A stretch of 64,000 nt of DNA from Paraburkholderia mimosarum LMG 23256 = NBRC 106338 (GCF_000739815.1 NZ_BBJJ01000028.1:32846-96845); one strand, 5' to 3'; numbered from the stretch's first letter, positions 25,817 through 35,127 are shown. The notes: generated by a model not told the origin, from the sequence alone. Made by a program: numbers and translations.

Positions 25817-26152
25817 ATGAAGTACCAGAAAGTCTGCACGCTCGACGACCTGTGGGAAGGCGAGATGACCGAAGTGGAAGTGGACGGCCACGTGATCGTC
25901 CTGGTGCGCCCCGAAGGCGGCGAGCCGCGCGCCTTTCAGGGCATTTGCCCGCACCAGGACATTCCGCTCGTGGAAGGCAAGTTCGACGGTCGCGTATTGA
26001 TGTGCCGCGCCCATCAGTGGACCTTCGACGCGAACACCGGCAAAGGGATCAATCCGGGTGACTGCCGGCTTGCCGAGTACGCCGTGAAGATCGAAGGCGA
26101 TGATGTCCTCGTCGCTGTGGGCGGCGTCGAACCGCTTTTTGCTCATTCCTGA
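25817..26152 (+). CDS. tmoC: Toluene monooxygenase Rieske ferredoxin
   Basis: Protein of 111 residues with a Rieske [2Fe-2S] site, CPHQDI and CRAHQW (Cys-X-His ... Cys-X2-His), in the context GICPHQDIPLVEGKFDGRVLMC written here in parts. It carries electrons from the reductase TmoF to the diiron hydroxylase. It starts 7 bp after tmoB, and the length and order match the tmo/tbu/tou operons. Confidence 0.95.
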   Translation: MKYQKVCTLDDLWEGEMTEVEVDGHVIVLVRPEGGEPRAFQGICPHQDIPLVEGKFDGRVLMCRAHQWTFDANTGKGINPGDCRLAEYAVKIEGDDVLVAVGGVEPLFAHS

Positions 26153-26171
26153 AATTACAGGAGATCACTCC

Positions 26172-26486
26172 ATGACTACCGACAACACCGCCGAGGCCTA
26201 CCGCAACAACCGCGTGGGTCCCGTGCTCCGCGCCGGCAGCATCACGGCCGGCGTCATCGAAGCCGCGCACGAGGACAACCCCGGCAAGGAGATTCGCGTC
26301 GACGACAAGCTCGCGTACGTGCGCATCGACACGGACGGCGAGCTGATCCTGCGCCGCGCCACGCTGGAAGAGACGCTGGGCAGGCCGTTCAGGATGTCCG
26401 AACTCGAAGTCAATCTCAGCTCGTTTGCAGGCCGCATCGAGACGACTGACGACTACGTGCGCTTTTACTACGAGAAGACGCTTTAA
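26172..26486 (+). CDS. tmoD: Toluene monooxygenase effector/coupling protein
   Basis: Protein of 104 residues of the MmoB/DmpM family (RVGPVLRAGSITAGVIEAA, LRRATLEETLGRPFRMSELE, then LSSFAGRIETTDDYVRFYY). The cofactorless effector docks on the hydroxylase and tunes access to the diiron centre. The start is preceded by CAGGAG. An in-frame upstream extension would overlap tmoC and is rejected. Confidence 0.94.
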   Translation: MTTDNTAEAYRNNRVGPVLRAGSITAGVIEAAHEDNPGKEIRVDDKLAYVRIDTDGELILRRATLEETLGRPFRMSELEVNLSSFAGRIETTDDYVRFYYEKTL

Positions 26487-26498
26487 CCGGAGACGAGC

Positions 26499-27500
26499 AT
26501 GACCCAACCCCAAGTTCTCAAGCCGCTGAAAACGTGGAGCCATCTCGCCACGCGGCGGCGCAAGCCGAGCGAGTACGAGATCGTCTCGACCAATTTGCAC
26601 TACACGACCGACAACCCCGATGCACCCTTCGAACTCGACCCGAACTTCGAAATGGCGCAATGGTTCAAGCGCAACCGCAATGCTTCGCCGCTGCGTCACC
26701 CCGACTGGAACGCATTTCGCGATCCAGACGAGATCGTCTATCGCACTTACAACATGCTGCAGGACGGTCAGGAAACCTATGTATTCGGTCTGCTTGACCA
26801 GTTCGCCACGCGCGGTCACGACGCCATGCTTACGCCAGCATGGGCCAGTACGCTCGCGCGTCTTTATACGCCCGCGCGTTTCCTCTTTCATGCACTGCAA
26901 ATGGGCTCGGCTTATCTGACCCAGATGGCCCCCGCCTCCACGATCTCGAACTGCGCCGCGTACCAGACCGCCAATTCGCTGCGCTGGCTCACGCACACCG
27001 CGTATCGCACGAAGGAGCTGTCGCTGACCTTCGCCGACCTCGGCTTCGGCAGCGGGGAGCGGCGCTGCTGGGAGCTGGACGCGGCATGGCAGGGCTGGCG
27101 CAAGCTCGCCGAACGGGCGCTCACGGCGTGGGACTGGGCAGAATGCTTCGTCGCACTGAACCTCGTCGCGCGCCCGGCCGTGGAAGAAACCATCTTGCGC
27201 GGTCTCGGCGTCGCGGCGCGGCACAACGGCGACACCCTGCTCGGGCTCGTCACCGATGCGCAGCTCGTCGACGCGCAGCGGCACCGGCGTTGGGCCACCG
27301 AGTTGGTGCGCATGGCTCTCGGGCACGAAGGCAACCACGCCGTGCTGAATGCGTGGGTAAGCAAGTGGGAACCGCTTGCCGACGAAGCCATCACGGCCTG
27401 GTGCGCCGCCCTGCCCGACGCACCCGAGGCAGGCGCTCGCGCGAAGGAAGCCACGCGCGAATTCAGGCGCGCGACGGGACTGTCAGTCGACGGGCTCTGA
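26499..27500 (+). CDS. tmoE: Toluene monooxygenase hydroxylase beta subunit
   Basis: Protein of 333 residues, the non-catalytic partner of TmoA in the ferritin-like superfamily. Family segments include LKPLKTWSHLATRRRKPSEY, ELDPNFEMAQWFKRNRNASP, RTYNMLQDGQETYVFGLLDQ and LGHEGNHAVLNAWVSKWEPL. The metal ligands of the alpha subunit are absent, as expected. It starts 12 bp after tmoD in the same operon. Confidence 0.95.
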   Translation: MTQPQVLKPLKTWSHLATRRRKPSEYEIVSTNLHYTTDNPDAPFELDPNFEMAQWFKRNRNASPLRHPDWNAFRDPDEIVYRTYNMLQDGQETYVFGLLDQFATRGHDAMLTPAWASTLARLYTPARFLFHALQMGSAYLTQMAPASTISNCAAYQTANSLRWLTHTAYRTKELSLTFADLGFGSGERRCWELDAAWQGWRKLAERALTAWDWAECFVALNLVARPAVEETILRGLGVAARHNGDTLLGLVTDAQLVDAQRHRRWATELVRMALGHEGNHAVLNAWVSKWEPLADEAITAWCAALPDAPEAGARAKEATREFRRATGLSVDGL

Positions 27501-27561
27501 ATCGAAGCGTTGTGAAGCAAGTGCCGGCGCAAGCCGGCCCCGAAACTTTGGAAAGCGTGAA

Positions 27562-28563
27562 ATGAAACATCGGATCACGATCGAGGGCGGTGCGCAATTC
27601 AGCGTCTGCGCCGAGGAAGACTCCCTGTTGCGCGGCGCGCTGCGCGCCGATGTGGGACTCCCGCACGAGTGCAGTGTCGGCGGATGTGGTGCGTGCCGCT
27701 TCGAACTCGTCGAAGGCAACATGGAAACGCTCTGGGCGCAGGCGCCGGGGCTCAGCGAACGCGACCGCAAGCGCGGCAAGCGCCTCGCCTGCCAGTCACG
27801 CCCGTTGAGCGACTGCACGATACGCGTGCGCTGCGATGACAGCTATCTTCCAGCCGTGGCCCCCGCGCGCTGGAGCGCAAGACTGGAGTCTCGCCGCCCG
27901 CTGACGCCGGACATGAGCGAGTTCACGTTTCATATAGCTGGACGAGCGCACTTCCGCGCCGGACAGTACGCGCTGCTTTACCCCGCGCAGGCGGAGGGCG
28001 CCCGCGCCTATTCGATGTCCAACTTGCCCAACGGCGAGGGGCTGTGGCAGTTCATCATCCGTCGCGTGCCGGGTGGCGCGGGCAGCAATGCGCTCTTCGA
28101 CTCACTCCTGGTTGGCGACCAGATCGTGATGGACGGTCCCTACGGTCATGGCTATCTGCGCGACGACAACGAGCGCCATATCGTGTGCATTGCGGGCGGC
28201 TCGGGTCTTGCGCCCATGCTGTCCGTCGCACGCGGTGCGCTTGCCCCGCTGGGGCAGCGGCGTGTGCACTTCTTCTATGGCGCACGCACGCAGGCCGATC
28301 TCGGTGCGACCGCGCAATTGCACGAGCTTGCTCAGGAGCGCCTGAGCATTTCGGTGGTGCTGTCGTCGCCGGAGCCATCCCAGCCGTGGGCCGGCGCCAC
28401 GGGCTTCGTGCACGCAGAGGTCGAGCGCTCGCTCGCATCTCCGCTCGATCAACATGAGTTCTACTTCGCCGGCCCGCCTCCCATGATCGAGGCCGTGCAG
28501 GAAATGCTGATGCAGCGACATCGCGTGCCTTACAACCAGATCCACTTCGACCGTTTCGTCTGA
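27562..28563 (+). CDS. tmoF: Toluene monooxygenase NADH:ferredoxin oxidoreductase
   Basis: Protein of 333 residues. An N-terminal plant-type [2Fe-2S] domain (CSVGGCGAC, Cys-X4-Cys-X2-Cys, with a fourth Cys in LACQSRPL) is followed by an FAD domain (RAYSMSNLP) and an NAD domain (GGSGLAPMLSVARG, C-terminal FYFAGPPPMIEAV). It takes electrons from NADH to the Rieske protein TmoC. The start MKHRITIEGG at 27562 gives the family length. Last structural gene of the operon. Confidence 0.95.
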   Translation: MKHRITIEGGAQFSVCAEEDSLLRGALRADVGLPHECSVGGCGACRFELVEGNMETLWAQAPGLSERDRKRGKRLACQSRPLSDCTIRVRCDDSYLPAVAPARWSARLESRRPLTPDMSEFTFHIAGRAHFRAGQYALLYPAQAEGARAYSMSNLPNGEGLWQFIIRRVPGGAGSNALFDSLLVGDQIVMDGPYGHGYLRDDNERHIVCIAGGSGLAPMLSVARGALAPLGQRRVHFFYGARTQADLGATAQLHELAQERLSISVVLSSPEPSQPWAGATGFVHAEVERSLASPLDQHEFYFAGPPPMIEAVQEMLMQRHRVPYNQIHFDRFV

Positions 28564-28781
28564 ACGCACCGTTTGTCTTGCCCGGCCCCTGTGCCGGGTT
28601 CCGTGCCAGCGCACCGCTCGCGTACTTACACCAATCGCCTGTCGCTGCAAGGAGGAGTAACCTGACACGGTCAATTCGATTTTTTCAGCTCCCGGCGCAG
28701 GCAGCGGACAATCCGCGCAACGATCATCGCGCCACAGCGAACGTGGTCGCGGCCGCCAATCCGGTAGCCTTCGAGGTGAGC

Positions 28782-30560
28782 ATGCCCAAGAGCCGCACAC
28801 ACGGAGTCGCCACGACTCCCTCCAACACGGATTCCCCCGCTCACGTGGCGCGGCGCCGGCAGTCGACGGAGATCCGCGTTCCCGCCATCCACGATCTGGC
28901 CAAGCGGTTGCGCTTCGCGCCGCAGCAGGGCCGCATCTGGCTGGACGACCAGCGCATGATGCTTATGCACATCAGCTCTCTCGGCGCGCTTCGCCAGGAG
29001 CTGATTGAGAGCCTCGGCAAGGAAACGGCTCGCGGCCTCGTGACCCGCATCGGCTATCAGGCCGGCTCGCGGGACGCGGCGATGACACGCAAGGTTCGCG
29101 CGGGCTCCAACCGCTATGACGATTTCCTCGCTGGTCCGCAGTTGGTGTCGCTCGAAGGCATCGTGCACTGCGAGCCGATTACGCTCGACATCGACGTCGA
29201 GCGCGGCCACTACTTCGGCGACTTCTATCTGACCGACTGCGCCGAAGCCGAAGCGCACATCGCGAGCTATGGCATCGGCAACGAATCGGTGTGCTGGATG
29301 CTGATCGGCTATGCCTGCGGCTACACGAGCGCCTTCATGGGACGCCCTATTCTCTGGCGCGAGATCGAGTGCCGCGGCATGGGCCACGCGAAGTGCCGCG
29401 TGGTCGGCAAGCCCGTGGAAGATTGGGACGACCCACAGGACGATCTGCGCTTCCTGCAGATCGGCGATTTCGTCAAATGGTCGGTCGAACCCCAAAGCAT
29501 GCTGCCCGCAACGAGCCGCATTGCCCAGCGGCTGGCAAGCGCTCCCGAAAACAGTTTTGGCGTCGTGGGCATCTCCGTGGGCTTCAATACGGTCTGCCAC
29601 ATGGTCAACAAGGTCGCCCCTACCGAGGCAACCGTGCTCTTTCTCGGTGAAAGCGGCGTGGGCAAGGAAGTCTTCGCCAACAACCTGCATCGTCTCAGCA
29701 AACGCGCGGACGGGCCGTTCGTCGCCGTCAATTGCGCGTCGATTCCCGAGCATCTCATGGAGTCCGAACTGTTCGGCGTGGAGCGCGGCGGATATACCGG
29801 CGCCACGTCTTCACGTCCCGGGCGCTTCGAACGCGCCGATGGCGGCACGCTTTTTCTCGACGAAATCGGCACGCTCAGCTTCACGGCTCAGGGCAAGCTC
29901 CTGCGCGCGTTGCAGCAGGGCGAACTGGAGCGCGTGGGCGACACCCGCACGCGCAAAATCGACGTTAGAGTCGTGGCGGCAACCAACGTGAATCTGCGCG
30001 AGGCTGTGAAGGCCGGGCAGTTCCGCGAAGACCTGTTCTTCCGCCTGAATGTCTTTCCAATTCTGGTGCCGCCGTTACGCGACCGGCGCGACGATATACC
30101 TTTGATGATGAACTGGTTCTTGCAGCGCCTCGCCAAGAAGCACGGCAAGCACATCACCGGATTTCGCGAACGTGCGGTGGACGCGCTCTTCAACTACGAC
30201 TGGCCCGGCAACGTGCGCGAGCTTGAAAACATGATCGAGCGCGCCGTGATTCTCGCAGAAGACGGCGGCGCCCTCGACCTGTGCCACCTGTTTACAACGG
30301 GCGAGGAGATCGACGTTTCGTCGTTCATTCTCAAGCGCAGCGGCAATATCGCGCCCCTCAACGAGCCGGTCGAGGTCGCGCCGCCCGCGTTCGTCCCCGC
30401 TGGACTTCCTGGCCTTGCCGAAACGGAAGCAGCCATGCTGCGCGCGGCCGTTGCCGAAGCGAACGGCAATCTCTCGCTTGCCGCCCGCGTGCTCGGCATC
30501 AGCCGCCCAAAGCTCGCCTATCGTCTGCGCAAATACGGTATCCCCATCGGTCGGGCCTGA
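28782..30560 (+). CDS. tbuT: Sigma-54-dependent aromatic-responsive activator, TbuT/XylR family
   Basis: Protein of 592 residues. An N-terminal XylR_N/V4R sensor is followed by an AAA+ domain with Walker A (GESGVGKE) and Walker B (GGTLFLDEI), and by a C-terminal Fis-type HTH (LSLAARVLGISRPKLAYRLRK). The zinc site known from MopR is kept: a Cys in VCWMLIGY, Glu 23 residues later, then Cys at +3 and a further Cys 8 residues on. The sigma-54 contact loop reads GGYTGA instead of GAFTGA. The ATG at 28782 has GAGGTG upstream. It lies 218 bp after tmoF with no evident promoter, which fits read-through expression as reported for tbuT of R. pickettii PKO1. Confidence 0.9.
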   Translation: MPKSRTHGVATTPSNTDSPAHVARRRQSTEIRVPAIHDLAKRLRFAPQQGRIWLDDQRMMLMHISSLGALRQELIESLGKETARGLVTRIGYQAGSRDAAMTRKVRAGSNRYDDFLAGPQLVSLEGIVHCEPITLDIDVERGHYFGDFYLTDCAEAEAHIASYGIGNESVCWMLIGYACGYTSAFMGRPILWREIECRGMGHAKCRVVGKPVEDWDDPQDDLRFLQIGDFVKWSVEPQSMLPATSRIAQRLASAPENSFGVVGISVGFNTVCHMVNKVAPTEATVLFLGESGVGKEVFANNLHRLSKRADGPFVAVNCASIPEHLMESELFGVERGGYTGATSSRPGRFERADGGTLFLDEIGTLSFTAQGKLLRALQQGELERVGDTRTRKIDVRVVAATNVNLREAVKAGQFREDLFFRLNVFPILVPPLRDRRDDIPLMMNWFLQRLAKKHGKHITGFRERAVDALFNYDWPGNVRELENMIERAVILAEDGGALDLCHLFTTGEEIDVSSFILKRSGNIAPLNEPVEVAPPAFVPAGLPGLAETEAAMLRAAVAEANGNLSLAARVLGISRPKLAYRLRKYGIPIGRA

Positions 30561-30590
30561 ACCGGCCCATTCGCTGCCGTCGCGCGACGA

Positions 30591-30617
30591 GGCAGGCGCC
30601 TTCGCGCCGCGCCTGCC
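30591..30617. terminator. GC-rich hairpin between convergent genes
   Basis: GGCAGGCGC (30591-30599) pairs with GCGCCTGCC (30609-30617) around a 9-nt loop, in the 70-bp gap between the activator gene and the convergent porin gene. There is no T tract on either side, so termination is likely but may need Rho. Confidence 0.45.
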
Positions 30618-30630
30618 CCGCCCTCACGCG

Positions 30631-32010
30631 CTAGAAGCGCTTCTGATACGAGATCGCCGCATTGAGCTGCGAATGCGTCACCTTGATCGGCACCGAAGTA
30701 TTGGGCTGACTCGTGTTGGTCAGCGTCTTCTGGAATGCGTACGATACGCCCAGGTCGATCACATCGTTCTTGCCGAATGCGTAGGAAACGCCGCCGGTGA
30801 CCGTCGTAGTCGGAATGCCGGGAATGACAGCAAACAGCATGTTGTTCGGCACGGCTTCCTGCGCGTAGTGGAAACCCGCGCGGAACGTCCAGCTGGGGTT
30901 GTAGCGGTACTCGGCACCAACCGAGAACACGTTGATATCGCGGTAATTCTGCGGCAAGGACAGATTCAGGTTCGCGCCCGTGCCCGACTGCACGAAGCTC
31001 ACGTTGATATCCTTGAATACGCCTGCCAGAAACACGCGCTGGTAGTCCGCCGAGACGCTCCAATGGTCGTTGAACGTGTGACTGATCCCCGCCGTGAATT
31101 GCGCAGGCATTTCGAAGCTGTGGACGGTAATGTTCCCATTGATCGGTATGTTGCCCGCCACGGAGCTCACCGCCGTCAGGGTCGCATGCCCGCCCAGGTC
31201 GCCTACGTGCGTCTTGAAGTTGTACGCGAGACCGACTCGCGTGTTCGGCGTGAGCTGATACGTCAGGCCAAGCTTGCCGCCGATTCCCCAGGCGTCCGCA
31301 CCGCCGCCCACGATGCCGTCATGCTCGAAGTTGATGTACCCGCCGGAGAGGCCTGGTACACTCAGCAGCGCGGGAACCAGTGAGCCGGACACGCGATGCT
31401 GGCTCGCCAGCGAGCCGATCTGTGACGCATCCAGCAACATGCCCAGATTCAATGACGTCCAGACCGCATCAATGGAGCCGCCCACCGTGAGCTTGTCCGT
31501 GATGTTGTACGCGACGGCGAACGGAATGCGCAGTACCAGCAATCTGGAGAAGTTATCGAGGCCCGTATTCACATCATTGGTGGTCGTGCGCGAGAGAAAG
31601 CTGCTGCCACCGTACTGGGTACCGAGCCCGCCTTCAGCAAACGCGCCCACGCCAAACGTATACTTGCCCTGCCGATAGACGAATGCCGCTTCGGGCGCGA
31701 AGTACGGACCATTGTTGTTGCCGTGATTCCCCGATGTCACGGACTCGCCGGTTGCGGTATTGGTCACCCGTATGTCGGTGGTCACGACGTCGAGTCCGAA
31801 GTTGATATATTTTCCATCGCTCATCAGCGCGAGCGTTGCCGGGTTGAGCATCATCGCCGCCGGCCCCACGTTATAGGCGACCCCGCTGCCCCCCATCGCG
31901 CGGGAGATCGGCCCGTATCCTTCAAGGTTGAAAACATCGGTCGCCTGTGCCTGCGCCCCCCAAACAGCCGCGCAAAGCGCCGCCGCCGCGCGAATGCAAT
32001 TGCCTTTCAC
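30631..32010 (-). CDS. todX: Outer-membrane aromatic hydrocarbon porin, TodX/FadL family
   Basis: Protein of 459 residues with a signal peptide (AAALCAAVWGAQAQA). It has the FadL/TodX N-terminal plug (FNLEGYGPISRAMGGSGVAY, DVGPAAMMLNPATLALM-like) and an alternating beta-strand barrel ending in the aromatic terminal residue (ISYQKRF). Such porins let toluene or similar hydrophobics diffuse laterally into the outer membrane. It is the last gene of the long minus-strand catabolic run, 133 bp after the hydrolase gene, and convergent with the tbuT-like gene. Confidence 0.92.
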   Translation of the reverse strand: MKGNCIRAAAALCAAVWGAQAQATDVFNLEGYGPISRAMGGSGVAYNVGPAAMMLNPATLALMSDGKYINFGLDVVTTDIRVTNTATGESVTSGNHGNNNGPYFAPEAAFVYRQGKYTFGVGAFAEGGLGTQYGGSSFLSRTTTNDVNTGLDNFSRLLVLRIPFAVAYNITDKLTVGGSIDAVWTSLNLGMLLDASQIGSLASQHRVSGSLVPALLSVPGLSGGYINFEHDGIVGGGADAWGIGGKLGLTYQLTPNTRVGLAYNFKTHVGDLGGHATLTAVSSVAGNIPINGNITVHSFEMPAQFTAGISHTFNDHWSVSADYQRVFLAGVFKDINVSFVQSGTGANLNLSLPQNYRDINVFSVGAEYRYNPSWTFRAGFHYAQEAVPNNMLFAVIPGIPTTTVTGGVSYAFGKNDVIDLGVSYAFQKTLTNTSQPNTSVPIKVTHSQLNAAISYQKRF

Positions 32011-32143
32011 TTCTGTCTCCTGGTATATATATTTAATATGTATTACTAACAGAATCGATGTCGGAGATATAGAATCAGAAACTCCCCATTACGCCGACGA
32101 CCCGCTGAAGCGCGCTCTTCTGCGTCCGTGCGCTTGCGGTTGA

Positions 32144-32992
32144 CTAGACCTTCCCTTCGCTGAAATGCTCCATCACCAGCCTGTTGAACCGTGCGGTGTG
32201 CTCGATCTGCGTCCAGTGTCCGCACTGCCCGAATACATGCAGTTGCGCCCGCGGAATCAGATCCAGCAGTTTGAGCGAGCCCTCAAGCGGGATCACGCGG
32301 TCCTCGCGGCCATGCACGATCAGTGTTTCGTGCTGAATCGCGCGAATCGCCTCTTCCGGACTAGCCAGCGCGTCGACCCAGCGTTGACGCGGCGCGGGAA
32401 ACATGTTCGCGAACGCCTCCTGGTAGCCTGGGCGCACGCTTGCCTCGAAGCGTAGCTTTGCGAGCTCGTCGTTCACGAGCGTGCGGTCGAACGCAAAGAT
32501 ATCGAGCAGCGCACGCATGTTTTCGATTGATGGCGTGTAGCCCCACACCGCGTCGAGCCCTTCGGTAAGGGGAAAGGCGGTTCCGGCACTGCCCATCAGC
32601 ACGAGCTTGCCCACGCGGCGCGGCGCCTTGATGGCAAGCGCCAGCGCTAGCCCGCCGCCGAACGAATTGCCCACTACGTGAGCCTGTTGGATGTTCAGCG
32701 CGTCGAGCAGCCCTAGCAAGTGATCGACCCAGGCCTGCATCGAATAGCGATGCCCCGTGGGACGTTCGGTTTCCCCAAAACCAACCATGTCGGGGGCAAT
32801 CACACGAAAGTGCTTTGCCAACTCCGGCATGGTGAGACGCCAGTTCGCCCACGCCGTCACACCCGGCCCTGATCCATGAATCAGTAATACGGGTGGCCCT
32901 TCGCCCAGATCGTGGTAGTTGGTTCGGATGCCATGGGCAAGAATGCTCTTGCTGATTTCAGGATTGGTCTGCATGGTGATATGTCTGCTCAT
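32144..32992 (-). CDS. dmpD: 2-Hydroxymuconic semialdehyde hydrolase
   Basis: Alpha/beta-hydrolase of 282 residues that hydrolyses the meta-cleavage product of substituted catechols to 2-hydroxypenta-2,4-dienoate plus a carboxylic acid. The nucleophile is Ser110 in GNSFGG, with likely Asp231 (HGREDRV) and His259 (CGHW). The oxyanion segment is HGSGPGVTAWANW. Its ATG overlaps the tautomerase stop in ATGA. It belongs to the TodF/XylF/DmpD group and serves the ketone branch from methylcatechols. Confidence 0.93.
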   Translation of the reverse strand: MSRHITMQTNPEISKSILAHGIRTNYHDLGEGPPVLLIHGSGPGVTAWANWRLTMPELAKHFRVIAPDMVGFGETERPTGHRYSMQAWVDHLLGLLDALNIQQAHVVGNSFGGGLALALAIKAPRRVGKLVLMGSAGTAFPLTEGLDAVWGYTPSIENMRALLDIFAFDRTLVNDELAKLRFEASVRPGYQEAFANMFPAPRQRWVDALASPEEAIRAIQHETLIVHGREDRVIPLEGSLKLLDLIPRAQLHVFGQCGHWTQIEHTARFNRLVMEHFSEGKV

Positions 32993-33225
32993 TTAGAGAG
33001 TTTCACAGGGTCTCCACGACTTTCGCGCAAACCCTGGCGGCCGCGCTTTTTCGCACTTTGCCCGGCAATTCCGAAATGGCCTTTTGGCATCTCGGTGATG
33101 ATGACGCGCACCGACTCGATCGGTGCGTCGATTGCGCGATGAATTGCCTCACTGACCTCGGCGATCAGGCGCTCCTTCTTCTCGTCGTCGCGACCTTCCA
33201 GGATATAAAGATGAGCAATCGGCAC
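32989..33225 (-). CDS. dmpI: 4-Oxalocrotonate tautomerase (with C-terminal extension)
   Basis: Starts at a GTG (33223-33225) preceded by GAGGAGAAC, giving mature Pro1-Ile-Ala-His. The catalytic residues of 4-OT fall at canonical positions: Pro1, Arg11, Arg39 and Phe50 (EGRDDEKKE, ESVRVIITEMPKGHFG). It isomerises 2-hydroxymuconate to 2-oxo-3-hexenedioate. The mature chain is 77 residues, about 15 longer than the usual 62, with a basic tail (KRGRQGLRESRG). It overlaps the hydrolase gene by 4 bp. Confidence 0.92.
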   Translation of the reverse strand: MPIAHLYILEGRDDEKKERLIAEVSEAIHRAIDAPIESVRVIITEMPKGHFGIAGQSAKKRGRQGLRESRGDPVKLSK

Positions 33226-33238
33226 GGCGTTCTCCTCG

Positions 33239-34027
33239 TCAAATGAAGCGCAATCCAGTGGAGCCCATGCCCTGAACGCGCAACGTGATGCTGTCTCCGG
33301 CTTCAACGGCCACTGCCTCCGTGATGCCGCCCGAGAGAATCAGGCTCCCGGCCGGAATCGATTCCCCGCGCGCGCCAAGGTGGTTGGCCAGCATCGCCAC
33401 CGCCGCCGCCGGGTGCCCGAGCACGGCCGCGCCTGCGCCGAACGAAACCGGCTGACCGTTCTTCTCCATGACGATGCCGACCGTGCGCAGGTCCACGCCG
33501 TCCACCGACATCGGCTGGCCGCCCACCACGAAGCGTGCCGCCGAAGTGTTGTCGGCCACTACGCTCTTCAGGTCGAACTTGAAGTCGCGGTAGCGGCTGT
33601 CGATCACCTCGATGCCCGGAATGACGAAGTCGGTGGCGGCCAGCACGCTGCCGATATGGCAGCCCGGCCCTTTCAGCTCGGTTTTGGTGACGAACGCGAT
33701 CTCAGGCTCCACCTTCGGGTGGATGAGTTCGCTCGCGCGGCATGCACCGCCGTCTTCAAGCGAGTACACGTCGACGAGATAGCCAAACACGGGCGTGTCC
33801 ACGCCCATCTGGCGCATCTTCGCGTGCGAGGTCAAACCGGCCTTGTAGCCGACAAGCCGCGCCCCGCGCCGCAAGTGTCGCTCGCGAATCGCATCCTGCA
33901 CGGCATACGCGTCGTCCCAGTCCATCTGCGGCCACGTGTCCGTGATCTTGACCGTGTCGCGCGCGTGCAATGCGCATGCGTCGAGCTGTTCGGCGAGCGA
34001 GTGGATGATTTCAGTGGTGAGGTTCAT
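33239..34027 (-). CDS. dmpH: 4-Oxalocrotonate decarboxylase
   Basis: Protein of 262 residues in the hydratase/decarboxylase (MhpD-like) family. Key segments are GYKAGLTSHAKMRQMGVD, the metal-binding acids KVEPEIAFV, IEVIDSRYRDFKF and VADNTSAARFVVG, and FGAGAAVLGHPAAAVA. It decarboxylates 2-oxo-3-hexenedioate to 2-hydroxypenta-2,4-dienoate, usually in complex with the hydratase DmpE also encoded here. The start MNLTTEI at 34027 overlaps the aldolase stop by 4 bp, so a longer frame is rejected. Confidence 0.92.
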   Translation of the reverse strand: MNLTTEIIHSLAEQLDACALHARDTVKITDTWPQMDWDDAYAVQDAIRERHLRRGARLVGYKAGLTSHAKMRQMGVDTPVFGYLVDVYSLEDGGACRASELIHPKVEPEIAFVTKTELKGPGCHIGSVLAATDFVIPGIEVIDSRYRDFKFDLKSVVADNTSAARFVVGGQPMSVDGVDLRTVGIVMEKNGQPVSFGAGAAVLGHPAAAVAMLANHLGARGESIPAGSLILSGGITEAVAVEAGDSITLRVQGMGSTGLRFI

Positions 34028-35070
34028 GCTGCTTCCTTGCTGGCGATCTGTTGACGCGCCTTCTTCAACGTGAGCGCCGTGTCTTCGATCATGTCTTCCT
34101 GGCCGCCCACCATGCCGCGCCGTCCGAGCTCCACGAGAATGTCGCGCGCGGGCACGCCGTACTTTTCGCCAGCGCGCTTCGCAAACAGCAGGAACGAGCC
34201 GTAAACGCCGGCGTAGCCGAGCGTGAGCGAGTCGCGGTCGATGCGGATCGGGAAGTCCATCATCGGCACCACGAGGTCTTCGGCCACGTCCTGGATCTTC
34301 CAGACGTCCACGCCCGTTTCGATGCCCATCCGATCGCACACGGCAATGAACACTTCGAGCGGCGTGTTGCCCGCGCCCGCGCCGAGCCCCGCGGCCGCAC
34401 CGTCGATACGATTGACGCCGCACTCGATGGCGGCGAGCGAATTCGCCACGCCCATCGCCAGGTTATGGTGTCCGTGAAAGCCCAGCTCCGTTTCGGGCTT
34501 CAGCGCTTCGCGCACGGCGCTCAGGCGCGCCTTCACGTCCTCGGGCAGCATGTAACCCGCCGAGTCGGTGATATAGATGCAGTTCGCACCATACCCTTCC
34601 ATGAGCTTCGCCTGCTTCACGAGTCCCTGCGGACTGTTCATGTGGCTCATCATCAGGAAGCCCACCGTGTCCATATCGAGCTTGCGTGCGAGCGTGATGT
34701 GCTGCTCGGACACATCGGCTTCGGTGCAATGAGTGGCCACGCGGATCGTGTGAACGCCCAGATCGTGGGCCATCTTCAGATGGTCGACGGTGCCGATGCC
34801 CGGCAGCAGCAGCGCCGAAACCTTCGCCCGTTTGAGCAGTGGAATGACGGCGCCGAGGTATTCCTCGTCGGTATGCGCCGGAAAGCCGTAGTTGACCGAC
34901 GAGCCGCCCAGACCATCGCCGTGCGTCACCTCGATGAGCGGCACACCGGCGTCGTCGAGCCCCTGGGCGATGTTGCGCATCTGGTCGAGCGTCATCTGGT
35001 GACGCTTGGGATGCATGCCGTCGCGCAGCGTCATGTCGTGGACAGTAATGCGTTTGCCTCGGAGATTCAT
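34024..35070 (-). CDS. dmpG: 4-Hydroxy-2-oxovalerate aldolase
   Basis: Protein of 348 residues in the HMGL-like TIM-barrel family. The N-terminal VHDMTLRDGMHPKRHQ carries the metal-binding Asp and catalytic Arg/His, and GFHGHHNLAMGVANS carries the metal-binding His-X-His. It cleaves 4-hydroxy-2-oxovalerate to pyruvate and acetaldehyde, passing the latter by channel to DmpF. It lies 57 bp after dmpF. Confidence 0.96.
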   Translation of the reverse strand: MNLRGKRITVHDMTLRDGMHPKRHQMTLDQMRNIAQGLDDAGVPLIEVTHGDGLGGSSVNYGFPAHTDEEYLGAVIPLLKRAKVSALLLPGIGTVDHLKMAHDLGVHTIRVATHCTEADVSEQHITLARKLDMDTVGFLMMSHMNSPQGLVKQAKLMEGYGANCIYITDSAGYMLPEDVKARLSAVREALKPETELGFHGHHNLAMGVANSLAAIECGVNRIDGAAAGLGAGAGNTPLEVFIAVCDRMGIETGVDVWKIQDVAEDLVVPMMDFPIRIDRDSLTLGYAGVYGSFLLFAKRAGEKYGVPARDILVELGRRGMVGGQEDMIEDTALTLKKARQQIASKEAA

Positions 35071-35127
35071 GGTGTTTCCTTCGATATTGGGGTAAGTCGG
35101 AAGCAGGCGGACACAGTGGCCCTGTGC

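Noticed and set aside
28564..28781. Possible separate promoter for the TbuT-like activator
   Set aside because: No -24/-12 or convincing -35/-10 element was visible in the 218-bp gap. Read-through from the tmo operon explains expression better.
32011..32143. Possible sigma-54 promoter before the TodX-like gene
   Set aside because: The only GC-N10-CC spacing match on the minus strand lacks TGGCA and TTGCA character. The porin is more simply part of the long upstream operon.
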